Positions 9,141 through 13,891 of a stretch of 13,891 nt of DNA are shown piece by piece (position 1 is the stretch's first letter; the number at the start of each line of letters is the position of its first letter). The notes under the pieces are model-generated. The model saw only the letters and a program-made list of their open reading frames with translations. It was not told the origin of the DNA and did no database searches. The translations under genes were made by a program, and so were the position numbers. The DNA comes from an uncultured Bacteroides sp. (lineage in GTDB: Bacteria > Bacteroidota > Bacteroidia > Bacteroidales > Bacteroidaceae), in the NCBI GenBank assembly GCA_900555635.1, contig USLU01000101.1, forward strand, positions 1 to 13,891. Direction: 5' to 3'.

Positions 9141-9217
9141 ATTGGTTCTACAAATAAGTTGATTAACGAATAACTGAATCTTTGGAAAGGAAGGTGAGTC
9201 AGACCTTCCTTTTTTTT
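9141..9217 (+). ncRNA. Putative short RNA antisense to the susC leader
   Basis: The sequence shows a promoter-like box (9130-9137) followed about 50 bp later by an unmistakable intrinsic terminator on the plus strand, with no plus-strand gene before it. A transcript of about 77 nt would result. It would be complementary to the untranslated leader just upstream of the susC start if that leader begins beyond 9217. Cis-antisense RNAs in this position that repress PULs with ECF sigma/anti-sigma control are known in Bacteroides (DonS of the B. fragilis Don locus). The alternative is that the terminator attenuates a longer sigma-gene leader. The RNA itself is inferred. Confidence 0.35.
9187..9217 (+). 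terminator. Intrinsic terminator on the plus strand upstream of susC
   Basis: AAGGAAGGT (9187-9195) pairs perfectly with ACCTTCCTT (9203-9211) around a 7-nt loop; A9186-T9212 can add a tenth pair. Eight T residues (9210-9217) follow on the plus strand only, which sets the direction as rightward. It therefore cannot end the leftward susC operon and has no upstream plus-strand gene to serve. Confidence 0.8.
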
Positions 9218-9349
9218 ATCAGTTGTCGGAAGCTGAATTCACTGATTATGTCTTTCTCATGGCTTGTATTATTTAAAGGTTAATAAATGTGTTTTTCTCT
9301 CGTTTCTATCAATAAGACGTTTCTAAAAATAAAAGCCACATTCCATATC

Positions 9350-9383
9350 GCATTATTTTTTCATCTGCACTATTTTTTCTTCA
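9350..9383 (+). repeat. Two tandem 17-bp imperfect direct repeats
   Basis: GCATTATTTTTTCATCT (9350-9366) is followed at once by GCACTATTTTTTCTTCA (9367-9383), identical at 14 of 17 positions. Each holds a TATTTTTT core similar to the -7 box. They lie 68-101 bp before the sigma gene start and could be a regulator-binding pair or plain AT-rich drift. Confidence 0.45.
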
Positions 9384-9411
9384 AACTATCGTTTATCCCA
9401 AATAATCTTTC

Positions 9412-9419
9412 TATTTTTA
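9412..9419 (+). promoter_or_regulatory. Candidate -7 box of the sigma/anti-sigma operon
   Basis: TATTTTTA matches seven of eight positions of TAnnTTTG and lies 31 bp before the sigma ATG, leaving a leader of about 25-30 nt. The -33 element is weak (TTTA at 9392-9395, spacing 16), so confidence is low. Confidence 0.3.
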
Positions 9420-9450
9420 CCCCCGACAATAGAACCTTTACTACAATACT

Positions 9451-10038
9451 ATGCCGAATATCCAACAACAGACTTCCGACGACCGTTTTCTGGTAATAGC
9501 ACTAAAACAGGATGATAAACAGGCTTTTACCCGACTATTCCATATTTATTATAAAGATTTGGTATTGTTTGGCGGTACTTACATTCCGGAGAAATCTACC
9601 TGTGAAGATATTGTACAAAATATCTTTCTCAAACTATGGAATGACCGGAAATCATTGGTAATTGAGAACTCACTAAAATCATATTTACTGAAAGCGGTTA
9701 GGAATTACTGTCTGGACGAATTGCGCCATCGCAGGATTATAGATGAACACGTTGCTTACGAACTTAAATCGGATTCTATAGATATAGATACGACAGAAAA
9801 CTACATACTGTATTCTGATTTATGCCGGCAACTTAAAAATGCATTGGAACAATTACCTCCTCAAGAAAGAGAAGTGTTCGAGATGAGCCGATTAGAAAAC
9901 ATTAAATATCAGGAAATAGCCAATCGCCTGAATATCTCTGTCAGAACGGTAGAAGTACGTATCAGCAAAGCATTGAAGCAGCTCCGCATCTTATTAAAAG
10001 ATTTTTATTTACTACTTTTTTTCTTTCTTTTCCACTAA
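9451..10038 (+). CDS. ECF-type RNA polymerase sigma factor (FecI-like, Bacteroidota type)
   Basis: A 195-residue sigma-70-family factor of the extracytoplasmic-function group. Region 2 spans about 25-92 (LFHIYYKDLVLFGGTYI, then CEDIVQNIFLKLWNDR, the core-binding and -10 part). Region 4 spans about 127-180 (LEQLPPQEREVFEMSRLE, then a helix-turn-helix at YQEIANRLNISVRTVEVRISKAL). There is no region 1 or 3, as expected for the group. The C-terminus is odd: after region 4 it ends in FYLLLFFFLFH, an 11-residue hydrophobic tail. The gene is followed 54 bp later by its anti-sigma factor and is divergent from the STN-bearing SusC. It is expected to transcribe the susC operon when freed, and perhaps the GH92 operon. 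Confidence 0.93.
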   Translation: MPNIQQQTSDDRFLVIALKQDDKQAFTRLFHIYYKDLVLFGGTYIPEKSTCEDIVQNIFLKLWNDRKSLVIENSLKSYLLKAVRNYCLDELRHRRIIDEHVAYELKSDSIDIDTTENYILYSDLCRQLKNALEQLPPQEREVFEMSRLENIKYQEIANRLNISVRTVEVRISKALKQLRILLKDFYLLLFFFLFH

Positions 10039-10092
10039 TGAATGTGGGATTTTCTTTCTGAAACGTCTATTATATATAAGGTAAAATGCATT

Positions 10093-11139
10093 ATGACAAA
10101 TAAAGATTCAGACATAGAAATTATAATCTCCAGATATCTCTCGAAAGAGGCTACACCAGAGGACATCAAGGTACTGGATGATTGGATATCAGCTGCTCCA
10201 GAAAACTACAAAAGCTTTCTGGCACAAAAAAACGTATGGGAGATCAGTCACCCAGCTTTTAATCCGGAAGAGATAGATGTGGACAGTGCGCACAGAAAAG
10301 TAATGGAGCAGATTCTCCATCAACACCGGCCGCCGGTTTCCGTTCGTCCTAAGTTGTCCTTCCTGCACTATTGGCAGCAAGTGGCAGCTATCTTACTTCT
10401 TCCTTTACTGATATTATCTGCTTATCTTTATTTTAAACCCGCTTCCCAAATTGCAGAGACTTATCAGGAGTTATTCACTCCTTATGGCACCTGGTCGGTA
10501 GTTAATCTGCCTGACGGTTCTAAAGTTTGGCTGAATGCCGGGAGTTCGTTAAAGTATCCGACTCAATTCAGTGATAAGCAAAGAGTTGTTTCGATGCAGG
10601 GTGAAGCCTATTTTGAAGTGGAATCCGATAAAGAGCATCCCTTCATCGTAAAAACGAAACAACTGACTGTAGAAGCTACCGGCACTGCATTCAATGTGAA
10701 TGCATACGCTCCGGATCATGTAGCAGCAGTGACGTTAGTAAAAGGAAAGGTCGCAGTCACTCTTGACCAGAAAAAGACGATTTCCCTTTCACCGGGAGAG
10801 AAGATTGACTATAATCTGGCCACTTCTCTATATAACGTCAATAAGACCAACACTTATAAATGGTGCTCATGGAAAGATGGAATACTCATTTTTAGAGATG
10901 ACCCGCTGGAATATGTATTCAAGCGTTTGGGACAGACTTATAACGTGGAATTTATTCTGAAAGACGCCGAACTAGGAAAGTATTCCTATAAAGCGACTTT
11001 TGAAGGTGAATCTTTAAATGAGATTTTGCGCTTGCTTGAAATGAGTGCACCTATTCGCTGTAAAGAGGTTAGTAACCGCAACACCAATAATGAGAAGTTT
11101 GAAAAGCAGCGTATAGAGGTGAGCAGGACTATGCAATAA
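10093..11139 (+). CDS. FecR-family anti-sigma factor, inner-membrane
   Basis: A 348-residue protein. I chose ATG 10093 because it begins MTNKDSDIEIIISRYLSKEATPED, the usual start of Bacteroidota FecR proteins; ATG 10042 would add 17 unlike residues. Residues 1-90 form the cytoplasmic sigma-binding part, about 96-114 is one transmembrane helix (QQVAAILLLPLLILSAYLY), and the rest is periplasmic. The FecR domain covers about 127-225 (LFTPYGTWSVVNLPDGSKVWLNAGSSL..., GEAYFEV, GTAFNVNAY, VTLVKGKV). The C-terminal domain at about 264-320 (ILIFRDDPLEYVFKRLGQTYNVEF...) is the DUF4974 type, which resembles STN. In this family substrate-loaded transporter contacts the periplasmic part and the sigma factor is released. 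The last 25 residues are a polar tail. Confidence 0.93.
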   Translation: MTNKDSDIEIIISRYLSKEATPEDIKVLDDWISAAPENYKSFLAQKNVWEISHPAFNPEEIDVDSAHRKVMEQILHQHRPPVSVRPKLSFLHYWQQVAAILLLPLLILSAYLYFKPASQIAETYQELFTPYGTWSVVNLPDGSKVWLNAGSSLKYPTQFSDKQRVVSMQGEAYFEVESDKEHPFIVKTKQLTVEATGTAFNVNAYAPDHVAAVTLVKGKVAVTLDQKKTISLSPGEKIDYNLATSLYNVNKTNTYKWCSWKDGILIFRDDPLEYVFKRLGQTYNVEFILKDAELGKYSYKATFEGESLNEILRLLEMSAPIRCKEVSNRNTNNEKFEKQRIEVSRTMQ

Positions 11140-11195
11140 AGGTAGTTTCAGTCTGTGTAAAACGCCGTTTCCGTATGTTCTGACAAGGGATAATT

Positions 11196-11275
11196 CTCAA
11201 TACTATGAGAAAAAATACTCATAGGAATGAGAAAAAATTCTCACTGCGATGAGTATTTTTTCTCATCGCAGTGAG
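11196..11275. repeat. 22-bp-periodic array of four CTCA-N6-TGAG units
   Basis: CTCA occurs at 11196, 11218, 11240 and 11262, and TGAG at 11206, 11228, 11250 and 11272, so both halves repeat at exactly 22 bp. The six bases inside each unit differ (ATACTA, TAGGAA, CTGCGA, TCGCAG). The three eight-base linkers are AAAAAATA, AAAAAATT and TATTTTTT. ATGAGAAAAAATACTCAT at 11205-11222 recurs inverted at 11249-11266 (18 bp). A perfect 17-bp inverted repeat covers 11237-11253 and 11262-11278. The array lies between two convergent genes. Confidence 0.85.
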
Positions 11276-11278
11276 AAT
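11232..11278 (-). terminator. Intrinsic terminator of the GH92 operon
   Basis: On the minus strand a 17-bp perfect stem (11278-11262 with 11253-11237, loop AAAAAATA) is followed by a run of six T (complement of 11232-11237). It begins 14 bp beyond the GH92 stop. The plus-strand reading has no T run after the stem, so it should act mainly leftward. It forms the right-hand part of the 22-bp periodic array. Confidence 0.7.
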
Positions 11279-11291
11279 GCTTGAGAATTTA

Positions 11292-13490
11292 TTACTTCAT
11301 CTTATACACCAGTGTACCACCTTTTACAATATCTTCATGCGAGATCGTTTTCTTCGTATATGGTTCGCCATTCAATGTAATACTATCTACATATTTATGT
11401 TCTTTCGACAAATTCTCCGCAATAATCGTGAAAGTCTTGCCATCGGCCAGATGCAAGGTCATCTTCGGCAACTGTGGAGCACCGAATACATATTCCGCAC
11501 TTACCGGATCTACCGGATAAAATCCCATCGCACTAAGCATATACCAGGCAGACATCTGTCCGCAATCATCATTTCCGCAAAGTCCGTCGGGTTTGTTTTT
11601 GTATTGAGTATCAAATATTTCACGAACCAATTCCTGTGTACGTTCCGGACGACCAGCCAGTGCATACAAATAAGTAACATGATGGCTTGGCTCATTTCCA
11701 TGAGCATATTGCCCGATTAATCCAGTAACATCTGCTAAACTTTCACCTTCTAGCTTAACCGTAAACAATGAGTCTAATTTATTCAAGAAAGGTTTTTCTC
11801 CCCCAAACAACTGGATTAATCCTGGAACATCATGTTGTACATGCCAAGTATATTGCCATGCATTTCCTTCCGTATAATCTCCACCGACACTTTCAGAATG
11901 TGCCAACGCACTTGGGTTAAACGGAGCTTTCCAAGTTCCGTCAGCTTTGCGCGGACGCATGAACTTCGTCTCCGGATCGAAAAGATTCTTATAATAGTCA
12001 GCACGTTTCGCGAAGTAAGCGGCATCTTCCTCTTTACCCATACGACGTGCCATATCGGCAGCAGCATAATCATCATATACAGATTCTAAAGTGGAAGATA
12101 CAGATTCTGCTTTTATCAGGTCTGTCGGGAAATAACCATATTTCGTATAAACCTCCCAATCCGACTTCAACGGATGAGATACAGTCTGCGTCTTCTTTAT
12201 TATATTGAAAGCACGTTCAGCGTCAAAGCCACGGAATCCTTTGCGATAAGCCTCGGCAATGACTGATACGCCGTGATTACCAATCATACAGAAATTCTCT
12301 TTTCCCCACAATCCCCAAATAGGCAGGAAGCCTTGCACTTCACCCTGTTCGATGAGAGAATTCACAAAACCGTCCACACGTTCGGGAATCACCAATGTAT
12401 AAAATGGATGAGCGGCACGGTAAGTATCCCACAAAGAGAACGTAGAATAGAAAGCACCAGTTCCAGCCTTTACTATAGAGTCGGCAGCATTACGATACAT
12501 ACCGTCTACGTCCGAAATTTGATTAGGCTGAATCAACGCATGATAGAAACAAGTGTAAAAATTCGTTTTTTCATCATCAGTACCCTCTATTTCAATACGG
12601 CTCAAATAGTTATTCCATTCATTGTGGGCGGCAGTTCTCACTCCTTCAAAATCCCAGGCAGGAATTTCTGCTTCCAGATTCTTTTTAGCCCCGTCTATGC
12701 TGGTGGTAGAAAGAGCCACTTTCATCATCAGCTCGTCTCCCGGCTGCATGTCAAAAGAGGCAATGATACGTTTTCCTTTTTCTGTTTCGCCCATCGGAAG
12801 ATAAAGTGAATCGACTACCGGACGGTTGAATTTCATCACAAAGAAATAATCCTGATTGACCCATACCGTGTTATTGACATGCCCTGTCAGTGTTTGAGCA
12901 TCTTCCCAGTTCACTTCACAACTGTTGACTTGTGAATGATATTGTTCTTCTCTCCATGCAGGACCATGTTGCAAGTCAATCAATATAGAGGCAGAATCAG
13001 CCTTGTGATAAGTATAGCGGTGAAGGGCAGCATGGATAGAGGCAGTCAGTTCCGCTTTTACCTGTGGATCAGAGAGCTCTGCGGTGTAATATCCCGGAGT
13101 AGCCGCTTCTTTATCTTTAGGGAAATGACTACGATAAGCATCCCACGCACGGGCACGTGTGCCAGTGACCGGCATCACCAAAATATCACCTAAGTCCATA
13201 CATCCCGTTCCATTCAGATGTGTTTGAGTAAATCCCCAAATCAGGGAATCCTCATAAACATATTCAGAACAGTAGCGCCAACCAACTGCTCCCGTCACAG
13301 GACTGGTCTGGATCATACCGAAAGGATAACACGCGCCGGGAAATGTATGACCATTATCAGCAGCACCGATAAAGGTATTAACGTATTGAGTATAATCCTT
13401 TGTTTCCGCTTTTTCAGTCGGAGTACAGGAAGAATAGAAGAACAAGCCTGCTGCTAAAGCTGCAGCCACAAAAGTTTTTTTTCTTTTCAT
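11292..13490 (-). CDS. GH92 alpha-mannosidase lipoprotein
   Basis: A 732-residue, full-length glycoside hydrolase family 92 protein; known members are calcium-dependent, inverting exo-alpha-mannosidases acting on N-glycans or yeast mannan. The signal peptide ends in a lipobox (FFYSSC, Cys22). The N-terminal beta-sandwich opens YVNTFIGAADNGHTFPGACYPFGM (36-59). The catalytic (alpha/alpha)6 domain carries FSLWDTYRAAHPFY (351-364), TEGNAWQYTWHVQHD (540-554, likely acid Glu541), GNEPSHH (598-604) and GNDDCGQMSAWY (639-650, acidic pair that supplies the base). All family landmarks appear intact, so it should be active. The linkage preference (1,2; 1,3; 1,4; 1,6) cannot be told from sequence by eye. 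It follows the phosphatase gene by 29 bp and is probably in its operon, convergent with the anti-sigma gene. Confidence 0.95.
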   Translation of the reverse strand: MKRKKTFVAAALAAGLFFYSSCTPTEKAETKDYTQYVNTFIGAADNGHTFPGACYPFGMIQTSPVTGAVGWRYCSEYVYEDSLIWGFTQTHLNGTGCMDLGDILVMPVTGTRARAWDAYRSHFPKDKEAATPGYYTAELSDPQVKAELTASIHAALHRYTYHKADSASILIDLQHGPAWREEQYHSQVNSCEVNWEDAQTLTGHVNNTVWVNQDYFFVMKFNRPVVDSLYLPMGETEKGKRIIASFDMQPGDELMMKVALSTTSIDGAKKNLEAEIPAWDFEGVRTAAHNEWNNYLSRIEIEGTDDEKTNFYTCFYHALIQPNQISDVDGMYRNAADSIVKAGTGAFYSTFSLWDTYRAAHPFYTLVIPERVDGFVNSLIEQGEVQGFLPIWGLWGKENFCMIGNHGVSVIAEAYRKGFRGFDAERAFNIIKKTQTVSHPLKSDWEVYTKYGYFPTDLIKAESVSSTLESVYDDYAAADMARRMGKEEDAAYFAKRADYYKNLFDPETKFMRPRKADGTWKAPFNPSALAHSESVGGDYTEGNAWQYTWHVQHDVPGLIQLFGGEKPFLNKLDSLFTVKLEGESLADVTGLIGQYAHGNEPSHHVTYLYALAGRPERTQELVREIFDTQYKNKPDGLCGNDDCGQMSAWYMLSAMGFYPVDPVSAEYVFGAPQLPKMTLHLADGKTFTIIAENLSKEHKYVDSITLNGEPYTKKTISHEDIVKGGTLVYKMK

Positions 13491-13519
13491 GGTAAATAGA
13501 TTGTTAAGTTAATGTCGCA

Positions 13520-13891
13520 TTACATATGCTGATATTTATTTAATTTTTCACGATAATAGCTTTCTACATCTTTCCAATGATAATAAGGAGCTACATCTGT
13601 TTTTACCGGTAGTTTAGTTTCCTTTTCGTTTAGTAGTACTTTTACCAATACATCGCTATTTCCTTTTTTATGGAAAAAGACGAATTGCACGTTGCTGGCC
13701 ATCGGGAAAATATCGTATGCTCTCCATTGTTCGGACAACTTTTCTATATCAGGGTAAGATTCGCCATAATGGTTCAACTCCAATAAAGCGACTAACGGCA
13801 GCAGGCAAGACTCATGACCGAACCTTAGAGTTGCCAGGTTCTTACCTTCTTTCAAAGCAGCATCTGCCCTATCTAAAATATTACGCAACAA
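13520..13891 (-). CDS. Histidine-type phosphatase, C-terminal part (5' end beyond window)
   Basis: The frame is open to the right edge and ends at TAA 13522-13520, giving 123-124 residues; the leftmost visible codon is TTG and is internal, not a start. RFGHES in the first 30 residues, followed by a hydrophobic helix (LLPLVALLEL), is the C-terminal active-site region of branch-2 histidine acid phosphatases, where His-Asp or His-Glu donates the proton. ASNVQFVFFHKK and the ending VAPYYHWKDVESYYREKL match the Bacteroidota branch related to multiple inositol polyphosphate phosphatase. The catalytic RHG motif must lie outside the window. It would remove phosphate from a small molecule or a sugar. 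Placement just upstream of GH92 suggests a phosphorylated glycan as one option; phytate is another. Confidence 0.75.
   Translation of the reverse strand: MLRNILDRADAALKEGKNLATLRFGHESCLLPLVALLELNHYGESYPDIEKLSEQWRAYDIFPMASNVQFVFFHKKGNSDVLVKVLLNEKETKLPVKTDVAPYYHWKDVESYYREKLNKYQHM

Larger units (their letters stand above)
9123..9450. other. Divergent regulatory region between susC operon and sigma gene
   Basis: This 328 bp region has no credible gene. It must hold the promoters for the leftward susC operon and the rightward sigma/anti-sigma operon. Visible items are a promoter-like box and a strong intrinsic terminator, both on the plus strand near susC, a 17-bp imperfect tandem repeat, and a Bacteroides-type -7-like box before the sigma gene. 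For the susC operon I see only a weak minus-strand candidate (CTTATTTG, complement of 9151-9158). ECF-sigma promoters in Bacteroides are too poorly defined for me to call one by eye. Confidence 0.7.

Noticed and set aside
9123..9450. tRNA or riboswitch in the divergent region
   Set aside because: No cloverleaf, GTTC-type loop or known riboswitch core is visible; only the terminator hairpin is convincing.
10042..10092. Upstream start of the anti-sigma gene
   Set aside because: The 17 extra residues do not resemble FecR N-termini, while ATG 10093 gives the typical start of the family.
11196..11275. The periodic repeat as a CRISPR array
   Set aside because: Only 4-bp half sites are conserved and the variable parts are 6-8 bp, far too short for repeats and spacers; no cas genes are near.
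11205..11278. Inverted repeats as an invertible promoter switch
   Set aside because: The DNA between arms is 8 bp or 26 bp, too short for a recombinase-inverted segment, and no recombinase gene is in the window.
12273..12809. A 178-residue open frame on the plus strand
   Set aside because: It lies wholly opposite the well-supported GH92 gene and shows no domain or leader.

Overview
The window looks like chromosome of a gut Bacteroides (Bacteroidota). The signs are a SusC/SusD pair, an N-terminal STN domain on the SusC protein, a linked ECF sigma/FecR anti-sigma pair, BACON and GH92 proteins, many lipoprotein signal peptides, little Shine-Dalgarno sequence and roughly 40-45% G+C by eye. I cannot name the species or match the locus to a known locus tag.

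Layout. Minus strand, in transcription order from about 9120 down to 1: SusC-like TonB-dependent transporter, SusD-like lipoprotein, SusE-position surface glycan-binding lipoprotein, BACON-plus-TIM-barrel lipoprotein, and a clan GH-A (GH5-like) glycoside hydrolase lipoprotein that leaves the left edge almost complete. These five genes are 30-59 bp apart and form one operon. Plus strand, 9451-11139: ECF sigma factor and FecR-type anti-sigma factor, divergent from the susC operon across a 328 bp region. Minus strand, 13891-11292: the C-terminal end of a histidine-type phosphatase followed 29 bp later by a GH92 alpha-mannosidase. This second minus-strand operon converges on the anti-sigma gene.

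How it works together. This is a polysaccharide utilisation locus (PUL). SusC/SusD and the third protein capture and import a glycan at the outer membrane. The STN domain of SusC is expected to signal through the FecR protein to free the sigma factor, which activates the operon. The GH5-like enzyme, the BACON protein and GH92 act on the glycan. GH92 points to an alpha-mannoside (host N-glycan or yeast mannan), and the adjacent phosphatase raises the possibility of a phosphorylated glycan. The substrate is inferred, not shown.

The two non-coding regions hold the most unusual signals. (1) Between susC and the sigma gene there is a strong plus-strand intrinsic terminator with a promoter-like box about 50 bp upstream. 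Together they could define a short RNA antisense to the susC leader, like the PUL antisense RNAs known in Bacteroides. (2) Between the anti-sigma gene and GH92 there is an exactly 22-bp-periodic array of CTCA-N6-TGAG units. It contains a 17-bp perfect hairpin that serves as the GH92 terminator and can also fold in competing ways.
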